From: JAMXLO01 sp963850535
GTDB taxonomy: Bacteria > Pseudomonadota > Alphaproteobacteria > Acetobacterales > Acetobacteraceae
DNA: 64,000 nucleotides
Direction of reading: 5' to 3'
NCBI GenBank assembly: GCA_963850535.1
Contig: CAWKMC010000003.1
Span: 182,175 to 246,174 of the forward strand
Shown here: positions 36,225 through 45,559 of the stretch, piece after piece
Layout of the letters: each line of letters opens with the position of its first letter
Position numbering within the stretch: position 1 is the first letter of the stretch
Translations under genes and position numbers: made by a program
The notes under the pieces: generated by a model
Databases searched by the model: none
What the model was told of the DNA's origin: nothing
The model's input: the letters and a program-made list of their open reading frames with translations, nothing else

Positions 36225-37274
36225 ATGCGTCACCTGTGTCTAGCCGTTCTCGTGACGGCTCTGAGCATTGTTGCCGCGTCCGCTTGCGAGGATCCGCAGC
36301 AACTGGCCGGCTTCAAAACCTGCGCCGACGTTGCCAAGGCTGAAAGCGAAGGCGCTCTGGTGGTTTATGCCACCGATCCCGAAGCGCCTTCCGAGCAGGT
36401 CCTGGCCAAGTTCAACGCGCTTTTCCCGAAGATCAAGCCGACCTATCTCCGCATACAGGCCGGCGGCCTCTACGCGCGCCTGCGGACCGAGCGACAGGGC
36501 AACGTCTATCTCGCCGACATCGCGCAACTCTCCGATATGAGTTTCGCGCTCGATTTCCAAAAGCGCGGCGGATACATGCAGTACGTTTCGCCAGAGATGG
36601 CAGCCTACAAGGCCGAGTACAAGAGCTCGCCAGAAGGCGCCTGGACCTGGGGCGCGCTCGCCATCGCCGCAATAGCCTATAATCCTAACCTGGTGACTGC
36701 CGCTGAAGCGCCTAAAACGTGGCAGGACATGCTCGATCCCAAATGGACCGACGCGATCTCGGTCAAGGTAACGATTTCCGGCCTGCAGCACGTCGAGTGG
36801 TATGTCCTGCGCCAGCTCTACGGCGACGACTTCTGGCCGAAGCTGGCGCCGCTGAAGCCGCACGCCTTTGACTCGTACGTGCAGCAGTTCGATCGGTTGG
36901 TGAACGGCCAGGACAAGGTTGCTCTGACCGCGCAATACTCTGGCTACCTGATCATGAAGCAAAAGGGCGCGCCGGTGGAGTTCGTTATTCCGCCGGACGG
37001 CGTGGTGGCTTCACCACAGCCTTGGGGCATCGTTGACAAGGCGCCGCATCCGGCCGCGGCACAGTTGTTCATGGACTGGTTCCTCAGCGTGCCCGGCCAG
37101 ACCATCAACGGCCAGCACCTCTACTACCATTCTCCGCGCAGCGACGTGCCGCCCCCGCCCGGCGGCGTCAGCATCAATAACTTCAAACTGCTGACCCCAA
37201 CCGACTGGCCGGCATTCGAAAAGACCCACGCGCAATTCGTGCGCGAGTGGGACAAGATCACCGGCCTGCGCTGA
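36225..37274 (+). CDS. ABC substrate-binding protein (Fe3+/spermidine type)
   Basis: The 349-residue type II binding protein has a Sec signal (LCLAVLVTALSIVAASA) followed by Cys; ASAC is a weak lipobox, so lipidation is possible. Core motifs are SEGALVVYATDPEAPSEQVL, TWGALAIAAIAYNPNL and PKTWQDMLDPKW, typical of the family with iron, thiamine or polyamine solutes. PFAM-level ligand residues cannot be assigned here. It is the first gene of a binding protein-permease-ATPase operon; the permease follows after 12 bases. Confidence 0.9.
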   Translation: MRHLCLAVLVTALSIVAASACEDPQQLAGFKTCADVAKAESEGALVVYATDPEAPSEQVLAKFNALFPKIKPTYLRIQAGGLYARLRTERQGNVYLADIAQLSDMSFALDFQKRGGYMQYVSPEMAAYKAEYKSSPEGAWTWGALAIAAIAYNPNLVTAAEAPKTWQDMLDPKWTDAISVKVTISGLQHVEWYVLRQLYGDDFWPKLAPLKPHAFDSYVQQFDRLVNGQDKVALTAQYSGYLIMKQKGAPVEFVIPPDGVVASPQPWGIVDKAPHPAAAQLFMDWFLSVPGQTINGQHLYYHSPRSDVPPPPGGVSINNFKLLTPTDWPAFEKTHAQFVREWDKITGLR

Positions 37275-37286
37275 ACGGATACGGCA

Positions 37287-38972
37287 ATGCGAAGCATCAA
37301 GGGCATCAGCCTGCGAAATATCGTCATGCCGCTTATTGTGCTGCTGTGCGGCGCGCTGGTGCTTTATCCGATCGGCTTCCTGATCAACGAGTCGCTCAAC
37401 ACAGGTGACCCGTCGGCCTTCCCGCCTGAGGAATACGGCTTCGACAATTACTTCAACCTGATTGACGACTACCATGTGCTGGCCAACACGGCGCTGGTGT
37501 CATGCATCGCCACCGTGCTCGCGGTGATCTTCGGCTTCCTGCAGGCGTGGATCCTGACGCGCACCAACATTCCTGGGCGGCAGCGACTGGAACGGCTGAT
37601 GGAGCTGCCATACTACATGACGCCGCTGATCGGCGCGCTGGCCTGGGGCGTGCTGCTCGGACCCAAGACCGGCCTGGTCAATCAGGCATGGCGTTCGTTC
37701 GGTGCACCGGGAGACCTGTTCAACATCTATTCGCCCTGGGGCATCGCCTGGGTGATGGCGCTGTTCGAAGGCACCGTGGCCTTCGTCATGATCTCGGCCG
37801 CGATGAAGTCGATGGACCCGTCGCTCGAAGAAAGCTCACGTGTCCTGGGCGCCGGCAAGCTTCGCACCGCCTTGCGCATCACGTTGCCCTTGGTCGCGCC
37901 AGGCGTCCTCAGCGCAACGATCTTTGTCTTCGCCGAAATGCTCGGCTCGTTTGCTGCGGCGTTCGTCCTCGGCATTCCGGGGCGGTTCTATGTCGTCACC
38001 ACGTCGATCTGGCAGGCCACTCTGTCATTTCCGCCCGACTACGGCCGCGCCGCAGCGATGGGTTTGTCGCTGTTCGTAGTGATGCTGGTCACGCTGACCC
38101 TGGCACGGCTTGTGCTGCGCAAGGGCACCTACACCACGATCACCGGCAAGGCGTTTCGCCCGCGCGAGATGGAGGTCGGTGCGCTGCGCTGGCCGCTGCT
38201 CGCGATTGCCTGGGGCTACATCATTGTCGCGGTGATTTTGCCGCTAGGTGCCCTCTTGCTCACGTCATTCGAACGCTTCGCGACGGTGGTCATCCCTCAG
38301 ATGCAGTTCACCGTCGCCAATTACACCACCGCGATGCAGATGGGCTCGGTCGGCCCCGCCTTCATCAACAGTCTGATCCTGGCAATCTCTGTGTCCACCA
38401 TTGGCGTGCTGGTGATCGGCGTGCTGGCCTGGATCATCTATCGCTCGCGCATGCCTGGCAGCAGCGCAGCGGAATACGTCATCATGTTCCCGCAAGCTGT
38501 GCCACGCCTTGTGTTCGGTCTCGGCCTGCTCTGGGCATGGATCAATCTGCCGATCCCGATCTACGGCACACTGTGGCTGCTGGCACTCGCGTATTTCACG
38601 GTGTTCCTGCCACTCGGTCTGCGCACCATTGCCAGCGTCGTGTTGCAGGTCGACCCAAGCCTGGAAGAATGTGCCCGTGTCTGCGGGGCGAAATGGGGAT
38701 ACCAAATGCGCACCGTCACCATGCCGCTGCTGCGTCCCGGTCTGGTCGCGGCATGGCTCTTGATCTTCATCGCATCGGTGCGCGAGTTGGGTGTGTCGAT
38801 CTTTTTGATGGGCCCCAATTCCAAGGTGATCGCACCCGCCATCGTCAACTCGTGGCTGAGTTCGAGTTCTGAACTGTCAGCGGCGATGGCACTGATCCAG
38901 ACCGCGACCATCTTCGTCGCCGTCGCCATCCTGTTCGGCGTTGCACGACGTTTCACCGGAATTACCCAATGA
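37287..38972 (+). CDS. ABC permease, two fused BPD_transp_1 domains (FbpB type)
   Basis: The 561-residue inner-membrane protein has about 12 helices in two halves. Each half carries an EAA-type loop: SSRVLGAGKLRTALRITLPL at ~190 and CARVCGAKWGYQMRTVTMPL at ~470. Fused double permeases of this kind serve the Fe3+/thiamine/2-aminoethylphosphonate importer class. Its stop overlaps the ATPase start by 4 bases. Confidence 0.93.
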   Translation: MRSIKGISLRNIVMPLIVLLCGALVLYPIGFLINESLNTGDPSAFPPEEYGFDNYFNLIDDYHVLANTALVSCIATVLAVIFGFLQAWILTRTNIPGRQRLERLMELPYYMTPLIGALAWGVLLGPKTGLVNQAWRSFGAPGDLFNIYSPWGIAWVMALFEGTVAFVMISAAMKSMDPSLEESSRVLGAGKLRTALRITLPLVAPGVLSATIFVFAEMLGSFAAAFVLGIPGRFYVVTTSIWQATLSFPPDYGRAAAMGLSLFVVMLVTLTLARLVLRKGTYTTITGKAFRPREMEVGALRWPLLAIAWGYIIVAVILPLGALLLTSFERFATVVIPQMQFTVANYTTAMQMGSVGPAFINSLILAISVSTIGVLVIGVLAWIIYRSRMPGSSAAEYVIMFPQAVPRLVFGLGLLWAWINLPIPIYGTLWLLALAYFTVFLPLGLRTIASVVLQVDPSLEECARVCGAKWGYQMRTVTMPLLRPGLVAAWLLIFIASVRELGVSIFLMGPNSKVIAPAIVNSWLSSSSELSAAMALIQTATIFVAVAILFGVARRFTGITQ

Positions 38973-40036
38973 ATTGCATCGAGGTCACCGATCTGGTCGT
39001 TCGCTATGGCGACGTGACCGCCGTGGACAATATCAGTTTTGCCATCGCGCCCGGCGAACTGGTGACGCTGCTCGGCCCCTCGGGTTGCGGCAAGACCACC
39101 ACCTTGCGTTCGGTCGCGGGCCTGGAGACGCCAACTGCCGGCTCGATCCGCCTGAACGGCGAGACAGTTTATTCCGAGCGTCGCAACGTGCCCGCGGAAA
39201 GGCGCGGCGTATCAATGGTGTTCCAGTCCTATGCGATCTGGCCGCACATGACGGTGTTCGACAACGTCGCCTATGGTCTGCGCGTGCGCAAACTGCCGCA
39301 TGCGGAAGTACGGCAGAACGTCGAGCGCGTTCTGGACCTGGTGCAGATGCAGGACTTTGCCGCGCGACCTGCATCGAAACTGTCTGGCGGACAGCAGCAG
39401 CGCGTGGCAGTGGCACGCGCGATCGCCTTCTCCCCGAGCGTGCTGCTTTTCGACGAGCCACTGTCGAATCTCGACGCCAAGCTGCGTGCTGAGATGCGGG
39501 TGGAGCTGCGCGAACTGCAGCGCCGCCTGGACATCACCTCGCTCTACGTCACGCACGACCAGGAGGAGGCTTTGGCCATCTCCGACCGCGTTATCGTGAT
39601 GAACGGTGGCCAGATCGAGCAGATCGGCTCGCCGGAGGCTATCTACAATCGCCCGCTCAGCCGTTTCGTCGCCGATTTCGTCGGCTCGGCAAATCTGATC
39701 AAAGGGAAAGTGCGTGGGCCATCGGGCAAGAATCAGACGCTGATGTTCGATGCCGAAGGCGACATGCGCCTAGAGGTTGTCGCCGCCGACAAATCGCGCA
39801 GCGGACAGGAGATGGCGGCGCTTCGCTCGTCTTATGTGCACCTCGACGACCCGCTGGAGACGCACAATACGGTGCAGGGCACCATCCACCGCCGCATGTT
39901 CCACGGCGATTTCATTCAGTATGTCGTGGACTGGCCAGCCGGACAGTTGATCGTGCGACGGCCGCCTACCGAACTGTTCGAGGAAGGCAGCAGCGTGACC
40001 GTGTCATTTGCACCGGAGCACTGCGTGCTGCTCTGA
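38969..40036 (+). CDS. ABC transporter ATP-binding protein (FbpC/PotA type)
   Basis: The 355-residue ATPase has Walker A GPSGCGKTTTLR at ~38, Q-loop in VFQSYAIWPHMTV, signature KLSGGQQQRVAVARAI, Walker B VLLFDEPLSNLDAKLR, and switch His in YVTHDQEEAL. A TOBE-type regulatory domain fills the last ~110 residues. It overlaps the permease gene by 4 bases (ATGA), completing the importer. Solute identity is open: Fe3+, a polyamine or a phosphonate would all fit. Confidence 0.95.
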   Translation: MNCIEVTDLVVRYGDVTAVDNISFAIAPGELVTLLGPSGCGKTTTLRSVAGLETPTAGSIRLNGETVYSERRNVPAERRGVSMVFQSYAIWPHMTVFDNVAYGLRVRKLPHAEVRQNVERVLDLVQMQDFAARPASKLSGGQQQRVAVARAIAFSPSVLLFDEPLSNLDAKLRAEMRVELRELQRRLDITSLYVTHDQEEALAISDRVIVMNGGQIEQIGSPEAIYNRPLSRFVADFVGSANLIKGKVRGPSGKNQTLMFDAEGDMRLEVVAADKSRSGQEMAALRSSYVHLDDPLETHNTVQGTIHRRMFHGDFIQYVVDWPAGQLIVRRPPTELFEEGSSVTVSFAPEHCVLL

Positions 40037-40039
40037 CGG

Positions 40040-40990
40040 TCAGGCTGCCTTCTTCTGCTTCGGCCAGCGCGCCGCCACCATCGGCAGCACCTGTTCGATC
40101 AGCTTGCGCGTCTGTTCCAGCATGTCCGCATCATCGCGCGCCGCCGGGCGCAGGATGAATTTCGACGCGCCCGCCTCCACGTATTGAGCAATGCGATCCA
40201 GCATCATGCCCGCGTCGCCAATGGCGAAGTGTCGCTCTGGATCACGACCCGTGCGCTTGCGATACGCCTCCATCACCTGCGCGACGCCGGCATCGTCTGC
40301 TCGCCCGAAGTGAAACGCGAACGCAGCCCCGTAGTGGTCCTCGTCGATACTGCGGCCGGTCGCCCTCAGCGCGGCCTTTATCTCACTAATCACTCGACCG
40401 ACATCGGCCGGCGTCTCCGCCCCCGCCTGCCAACCGGTGCCATATCGCGCTGTGCGCCGCACGGCCGCAGCCGATGAGCCACCGATCCACATCGGCAGAT
40501 CCGGCTGCACCGGCTTGGGCGATATCGAAGCGCCGGTCAGATGATTATGCCGTCCCTCGAAATCGACACTGTCCTGCGACCACAGACGTGCAATGATCTC
40601 CAGCGCCTCGTCGGTCCGACGGCCACGTGTCGTCGTGTCGATATGCAGCGTCTGCCACTCCGGTCCCTGCGGACTGCCGATGCCGAACCCCGGCAACAAT
40701 CGCCCTTCCGACAGCACATCGATCGTCGCGCATTGCTTGGCCAGCAGCACCGGATCGCGCAGCGCCAGCGACACCACGTTGATCCCGAATTTAATTCGTC
40801 GCGTGCGCCCGGCGATCGCGGCGAGCGCCGTCATGCATTCAAGAATTGGCTGGCGGCTGACGATACGGTCGGTCTGCCAGATCGAATCGATCCCACCCGC
40901 TTCGCACAGATCGACCCATCGCCAGAACCCGTCGGTGCTGGAGAATGGAAATTCCATCAGCCCCGTACCGACCGCGATGTTGCGTGCCAC
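40040..40990 (-). CDS. LLM-class flavin/F420-dependent oxidoreductase
   Basis: The 316-residue luciferase-like TIM-barrel protein reads GLMEFPFSSTDGFWRWVD, DSIWQTDRIV, GRTRRIKFGINVVSLALRDP, LSEGRLLPGFGIGSP and PMWIGGSSAAAVRRTARYG. Members oxidise varied substrates with FMNH2 or F420; neither can be told from sequence alone. It is convergent with the ABC importer operon, stop to stop 3 bases apart. The C-terminus is Lys/Gln-rich (RWPKQKKAA). Confidence 0.92.
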   Translation of the reverse strand: MARNIAVGTGLMEFPFSSTDGFWRWVDLCEAGGIDSIWQTDRIVSRQPILECMTALAAIAGRTRRIKFGINVVSLALRDPVLLAKQCATIDVLSEGRLLPGFGIGSPQGPEWQTLHIDTTTRGRRTDEALEIIARLWSQDSVDFEGRHNHLTGASISPKPVQPDLPMWIGGSSAAAVRRTARYGTGWQAGAETPADVGRVISEIKAALRATGRSIDEDHYGAAFAFHFGRADDAGVAQVMEAYRKRTGRDPERHFAIGDAGMMLDRIAQYVEAGASKFILRPAARDDADMLEQTRKLIEQVLPMVAARWPKQKKAA

Positions 40991-41118
40991 GACTACCTCC
41001 TACGATGGCTCAGGCGGCCCGTACAGGCCGGCCTCTCGGGATAGTGTGCCGTCGCCATACCCTGTCAATGCCAAGGAGTTTTCGTCTTTGCGGAGGCAAA
41101 GGATCGTGCCGGCAGTCG

Positions 41119-41529
41119 TCAATCAATCCGTGCCAAAACCTGCTCCAGGGTCGCAAAGAAGCGCTGCCAGCCATACTTGGCGCCCTGGTAGGCCTGCTGC
41201 TGATCCTGCCGGAAGCCGGACTGCTCCATCCGCAGATGAGTCCCCGCACTCGTCGGGGTCAGTGTCCAAGTCACGATACTTTTGAGACCAAGAGCATCCC
41301 ACGTGTACGACAGCATCTTGTTTGGCTCGATTGCGCGGACCTGACAATCGACGGTGCCCCAGTCGCCGCGAAGATTGAACCGGTGGTCGGCGACAGGCTT
41401 GAAGTCGTTCTTCATAAGCCACTCCTCGATCAGGTGCGGCTCTGTGAGCGCGCGCCAGATCTTCTCCGGCGGATAGGCGACTTCCCGTTCGACAACGACG
41501 GATAGTGTTTCTGCGGCCGTATCGGTCAT
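41119..41529 (-). CDS. SRPBCC (AHSA1-like) domain protein
   Basis: The 136-residue START-like fold protein has VEREVAYPPEKIWRALTEPH at the N-terminus and MLSYTWDALGLKSIVTWTLT in the core. It overlaps the upstream ArsR-type gene by 4 bases. Pairs of ArsR regulator and SRPBCC protein are very common; the SRPBCC partner's ligand is normally unknown. It probably responds to the same signal as the regulator. Confidence 0.92.
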   Translation of the reverse strand: MTDTAAETLSVVVEREVAYPPEKIWRALTEPHLIEEWLMKNDFKPVADHRFNLRGDWGTVDCQVRAIEPNKMLSYTWDALGLKSIVTWTLTPTSAGTHLRMEQSGFRQDQQQAYQGAKYGWQRFFATLEQVLARID

Positions 41530-41852
41530 TGATCCATCCTTTTGAGCAAATCTTCGAGCTGGTCGAACCGGTTCTGCCAGAAACTGGCCATCTGGCTTGT
41601 CCAGTCGATCAGCGGAGCAAGTGCGCCGAGCTGCGCGCTATAGTGAGTCTGGCGACCGTTTTGGCGGTCGCGCACCAATCCGGCTTGCTTCAGGACCCCG
41701 AGATGCTTTGAGACGGCGGGCTGCGAGACACCGGCACGCACTGTCAGCGCTCCAACTGTCTGCTCTCCTTTGCGGCACAGTTGTTCGAAAAGGGCTCGTC
41801 GCGTGGGGTCAGCCAACACCCTGAAAACAACATCATGGGGTTCTGGCGTCAC
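41526..41852 (-). CDS. ArsR-family transcriptional regulator, GTG start
   Basis: The ~108-residue winged helix has FRVLADPTRRALFEQLCRKG, then AGVSQPAVSKHLGVLKQAGL as the recognition region and DRQNGRQTHYSA as the wing. It has no Cys-rich metal site of the ArsR ELCVCDL type, so it probably senses something other than arsenic. GTG 41852 is chosen because it lies 2 bases after the DUF1801 stop and gives a standard-length N-terminus (TPEPHDVVF); a TTG at 41897 would extend it 15 residues into that gene. It is the middle gene of three. Confidence 0.85.
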   Translation of the reverse strand: MTPEPHDVVFRVLADPTRRALFEQLCRKGEQTVGALTVRAGVSQPAVSKHLGVLKQAGLVRDRQNGRQTHYSAQLGALAPLIDWTSQMASFWQNRFDQLEDLLKRMDQ

Positions 41853-41854
41853 GA

Positions 41855-42253
41855 TCAGCTTCGGGCTTTGGACTTGTTCAAGGTCACGGCGGCGCAAATG
41901 AGAGCCTTCAACGCCTCCGCGTTTATCTTCTCGCCTTCGTGGAAATCGATGGCGCGCCGCGTGTTCCCTTCGAGGCTGGAGTTGAAGAGACGCAAAGGAT
42001 CCTTAATAGCCGCCCCTTTGGCAAAGGTCATTTTCACGACGTTCTTGTAAGTCTCACCCGTGCAGATCAATCCATCGTGCGACCACACGGGAACGCCACG
42101 CCACTTCCACTCCTCGACGACTTCCGGATCTGCCTCTTTGACCAAGGCGCGCAGCCGACGGAGCATGTCGCCCCGCCAGTCGCCAAGTTCCTTGATCTTC
42201 GTGTCGATAAGTTCGGAGGGAGATTTCACTTCCTCCGCCCCGCTCTTCTTCAT
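41855..42253 (-). CDS. DUF1801 domain protein
   Basis: The 132-residue YdhG/DUF1801-type protein has EEWKWRGVPVWSHDGLICTG and YKNVVKMTFAKGA, with a C-terminal RAIDFHEGEKINAEALKALI. The family has no established reaction; members accompany ArsR/SRPBCC pairs, as here. It is the first gene of a leftward trio. A TATAGTTATGC stretch (42290-42300) just upstream could be part of its promoter. Confidence 0.9.
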   Translation of the reverse strand: MKKSGAEEVKSPSELIDTKIKELGDWRGDMLRRLRALVKEADPEVVEEWKWRGVPVWSHDGLICTGETYKNVVKMTFAKGAAIKDPLRLFNSSLEGNTRRAIDFHEGEKINAEALKALICAAVTLNKSKARS

Positions 42254-42428
42254 ACCCGGTCTCTCCCTGCGGTCGACTATTCATAACTATATAGTTATGC
42301 GTTGGTCAAGCGAAGGCGCAAGATCCCTGCGAACTCGTGAACGGCCAAGCCCGACCATAACCCCATGGTGATTGGTCAGTCCTGGTCGTCGTCGAAACTA
42401 TGTGGTCGTGAGTGGCCGTACGGACCGC

Positions 42429-43184
42429 TCAGTTGTTGCCCACCGCCTCGCCCAGCGTCACACCGATTTCCCGGTGCAGCACGAGATCTGCATAAGGGTC
42501 GAGACCGGTCGGTTCGCGGTTCAGGATAATAAGCCGGGTGTCGTTGCGCGCCGCCATCTCCGGGAAACCAGCCGCCGGATACACAACCAGCGACGACCCG
42601 ATCGAGATGAACAGATCAGCCGCCAGCGTCTCCTCCTCGGCGCGAACCATCGCCGCGGCCGGCATCGCCTGGCCAAATGAAATGGTGGCGGTCTTCACAA
42701 AACCACCGCACTTGTCGCAGTTCGGTGCTTCACCGCTGCGCTCGAACGCCACCCGGATATCTTCAAGCTCATAACGCTGCGCACAGTCGAGGCAATGCGC
42801 ATAGGTTGTATTGCCGTGCAGTTCGATGACCTTATTCGCTGGCACACCTGACGCCTGGTGCAGCCCGTCGATGTTCTGCGTGATCACGGCCGAGGCCTTG
42901 CCGCGATTGACCAGCGTTGCCACCGCGCGATGCCCACGGTTCGGTTCTGCCCGACGCATCGTCTCGTCGGTCGCAAACCGACGCCGCCAGGTCTCCCGCC
43001 GCGACTCGTCCGATCTCAGGAAGTCGGAGAAATCGATCGGCCGCATGCGCGTCCAGATGCCACCCGGGCTGCGGAAATCTGGGATGCCCGATTCCGTACT
43101 GATCCCCGCACCGGTGAAGAACACGATCCGCTGCGCTTCCTCTATCATCCGCCGCAGTTCGGTAATTTCCGGATCCTGGGCCAT
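42429..43184 (-). CDS. Sir2-type NAD-dependent protein deacylase
   Basis: The 251-residue sirtuin has the NAD fold GAGISTESGIPDFRSPGGIW, QNIDGLHQASG, catalytic His in VIELHGNTTYAHC, the Zn ribbon CLDC ... CDKC, and SIGSSLVVYPAAGFPEMA. It removes acyl groups from Lys using NAD+. Two ATG codons in tandem (43187, 43184) follow aaaggaggc; the second has the better spacing. It is divergent from an MFS gene, with ~85 bases between start codons. Confidence 0.93.
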   Translation of the reverse strand: MAQDPEITELRRMIEEAQRIVFFTGAGISTESGIPDFRSPGGIWTRMRPIDFSDFLRSDESRRETWRRRFATDETMRRAEPNRGHRAVATLVNRGKASAVITQNIDGLHQASGVPANKVIELHGNTTYAHCLDCAQRYELEDIRVAFERSGEAPNCDKCGGFVKTATISFGQAMPAAAMVRAEEETLAADLFISIGSSLVVYPAAGFPEMAARNDTRLIILNREPTGLDPYADLVLHREIGVTLGEAVGNN

Positions 43185-43270
43185 CATGCCTCCTTTGCCG
43201 AAACAGCATGCTCCCCCAGCGGGCTGTCTGCGGCAAGATCGACAACAACGCCATCGAGGAACGTCCATCC

Positions 43271-44491
43271 GTGCCCGAGACCACATCAGCCCGACCGGCC
43301 AGCCGTCCGGCCTGGCTGATCGACAGCGCGGATTTCTGGCGCCTGTGGTTCGTCGGCCTCGTCGTGTTCACAGTCCGCTGGGTGGAAACCGTTGCGGTTG
43401 GCGTGTTCGTCTACCAGCAGACAGGCTCTGCGTTCACGGTGGCTATGATGACGATGCTGCGCCTGTTGCCGATGGGCCTGTTCGGCGCCTTTCTCGGCGC
43501 CATGGCCGAGCGCACGGAGCGGCGGACCACGCTGATCATCGTGACCATCAGCATGGTGCTCACCTCGCTGACGCTGGCGAGTCTCGCACGTCTGCACCTG
43601 CTTGAGGTCTGGCATCTCGCCGTTGCCAGCTTCGTCAACGGCGTGGCTTGGGCCACTGACAATCCGGTGCGACGCGTGATGATCGGCGAGGCGGTCGGCG
43701 CGACACAGATGGGCACAGCCATGTCGATCGACGTCGGTGCCAACAATGCCAGTCGCATGGTGGGTCCGATCATCGGCGGTCTGCTGCTCGCGAGTGTCGG
43801 CATACATGGCGTGTTCATGCTGAGCGTCGTGCTCTACACGGTCGCCGTGTTCGCGGCATACCGGGTGCGCTATCATAACCTGTTTCCGCCGGTCACAACG
43901 GAACCCGTGCTGGCACGCATCGCCGAAGGTCTGCGCTTAGTGCGCAGGGACCGACGGCTGATCGGTACGCTGACTGTCACGGTCATCTACAACGTGTTCG
44001 GCTGGCCGTTCACCAGCATGGTGCCGGTGATTGGTCAGGACCAGCTGCAACTCGGCCCGGAAGGCATCGGCATCCTCGCCAGCATGGACGGCATCGGCGC
44101 ATTTGCGGGCGCGGTTCTGATGGCGATGTTCTGCCGAGCCACGTTCTATCGCACCGCCTATGTCGGAGGGGTGACGCTATACATGGTCATGCTGATCGTC
44201 TTCGCGCTCGTGCCTTTGCCAGAAGTCGCTGGCAGCGCGTTGCTGCTGACCGGCCTCGGCGGCGCCGGGTTCAGCATCATGCAGGCCACCCTGGTTTATC
44301 TCGCCGCGCCACCTGAGATGCGCAGTCGCATGCTGGGCGTGCTGTCCGTCTGCATCGGCATCGGACCGGTCGGCTTCGTTGGGCTGGGCTGGCTGGCCGA
44401 TGCCATAGGCGCACCTGCGGCGACCGCGGCGACGGGGTTGGTGGGTCTACTGATGATGCTGCTGACCCGACCTCTCTGGCGAGCGATTTGA
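43271..44491 (+). CDS. MFS transporter (DUF894/enterobactin-exporter-like), GTG start
   Basis: The 406-residue, 12-helix transporter has FWRLWFVGLVVFTVRWVETV in helix 1, MMTMLRLLPMGLFGAFLGAM, AERTERRTTLIIV (loop 2-3 motif) and VGPIIGGLLLASVGI. The architecture resembles efflux proteins of the EntS/DUF894 group. GTG 43271 is preferred because gagga lies ~10 bases upstream and residues from VPETTSA lead directly into helix 1. Substrate unknown. Confidence 0.88.
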   Translation: MPETTSARPASRPAWLIDSADFWRLWFVGLVVFTVRWVETVAVGVFVYQQTGSAFTVAMMTMLRLLPMGLFGAFLGAMAERTERRTTLIIVTISMVLTSLTLASLARLHLLEVWHLAVASFVNGVAWATDNPVRRVMIGEAVGATQMGTAMSIDVGANNASRMVGPIIGGLLLASVGIHGVFMLSVVLYTVAVFAAYRVRYHNLFPPVTTEPVLARIAEGLRLVRRDRRLIGTLTVTVIYNVFGWPFTSMVPVIGQDQLQLGPEGIGILASMDGIGAFAGAVLMAMFCRATFYRTAYVGGVTLYMVMLIVFALVPLPEVAGSALLLTGLGGAGFSIMQATLVYLAAPPEMRSRMLGVLSVCIGIGPVGFVGLGWLADAIGAPAATAATGLVGLLMMLLTRPLWRAI

Positions 44492-44648
44492 CCGGCAATC
44501 CCAGGCGAGAGGTATGCATGCTAGATCAATTGGCAGGCAGATAGGCTTCGGATGCCGCATCTTCTCCGACCGCCCTGCGTAGATCGGCGCCCACGCGATT
44601 GATCCAGCTCAACGCGAGCGTACTGTTGATCGTCTATAAATTCGCTCG

Positions 44649-45071
44649 ATGGCCAATTTCACCCCCATTGCCTCGTTCCTCGGCGGCATCCTGATCGGTT
44701 GCGCGGCGGCGCTGCTGTGGCTGGTGAATGGCAAAATCGCCGGCATCAGTGGCATCCTCGGCAACCTGCTCACCGCCCGCCAGAGCGACATCGCCTGGCG
44801 CATCGCCTTCTTGCTCGGTCTGATTGGCGCGCCCTGGCTTTACCAGGCACTTGCCGGCGCGCCGGTCATTCTCCTGGATACTTCGGGGCCGAAGATCTTG
44901 GCCGGCGGCGTGCTGGTCGGCTTCGGCACGCGACTCGGCAGCGGTTGCACCAGCGGTCACGGCGTCTGCGGCATTGCACGCCTCTCCACCCGATCCGTCG
45001 TTGCGACCTGTCTGTTCATGGCGGCCGGCTGCATCACTGTCTTTGTCACACACCACATCCTGGGAGGCTGA
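44649..45071 (+). CDS. YeeE/YedE-family protein, first of pair
   Basis: The 140-residue, four-helix protein has the hallmark GTRLGSGCTSGHGVCGIARL, with the Cys/His set thought to bind sulfur species, and GGILIGCAAALLWLVNGKIA. Members such as TsuA import thiosulfate, and split PmpA/PmpB pairs move sulfur across the inner membrane. The partner gene starts 4 bases downstream, so this looks like a half-size heteromer. ATG 44649 begins MANFTPIASFLGG. Confidence 0.93.
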   Translation: MANFTPIASFLGGILIGCAAALLWLVNGKIAGISGILGNLLTARQSDIAWRIAFLLGLIGAPWLYQALAGAPVILLDTSGPKILAGGVLVGFGTRLGSGCTSGHGVCGIARLSTRSVVATCLFMAAGCITVFVTHHILGG

Positions 45072-45075
45072 TCGC

Positions 45076-45528
45076 ATGCTGGCCATCGTCTGTGCTGCGG
45101 TCTCAGGCATCCTGTTCGGGCTAGGCCTGACGATCTCCCACATGGTCGATCCGGCCAAGGTGCTTGCCTTTCTCGACATTGCCGGCGACTGGGACCCGAG
45201 TCTCGCATGCGTCATGCTCGGCGCGCTTAGTGTCACGATACCCACCTATGCTCTCGCCAGACGCCGAGCCGCTCCCCTCTGCGCCACAGACTTCATGGCT
45301 CCGACTGCCAGCCAAGTGGACAAACCGTTGGCCTGCGGCGCCCTGCTGTTCGGAGTCGGGTGGGGCCTCGTCGGTTACTGCCCTGGGCCCGCGCTTGCGT
45401 CCCTCGGTTTCGGCAACGCACGCACGTTGTTATTCGTTGCTGCCATGCTGGTCGGCATGGCGATGTTCAGCGCCATCAAGCGCGGTCGCGCGCCGTCCGC
45501 ACGTGCTACACCACTAGGAAGGCCATAA
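45076..45528 (+). CDS. YeeE/YedE-family protein, second of pair
   Basis: The 150-residue, four-helix protein complements the first half: SGILFGLGLTISHMVDPAKV near the N-terminus and VGWGLVGYCPGPALASLGFG, the second sulfur-site signature. ATG 45076 lies 4 bases after the preceding stop, behind gggaggctgatcgc. The two genes match a PmpA/PmpB-type sulfur transporter. No rhodanese or persulfide dioxygenase gene is next to them. Confidence 0.92.
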   Translation: MLAIVCAAVSGILFGLGLTISHMVDPAKVLAFLDIAGDWDPSLACVMLGALSVTIPTYALARRRAAPLCATDFMAPTASQVDKPLACGALLFGVGWGLVGYCPGPALASLGFGNARTLLFVAAMLVGMAMFSAIKRGRAPSARATPLGRP

Positions 45529-45559
45529 CCGATGTTTGTTTCGGACCGACACAGCTGCA

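Noticed and set aside
37502..38872. 456-codon open frame on the plus strand
   Set aside because: Out-of-frame shadow of the double permease gene, which has membrane helices and EAA loops in its own frame.
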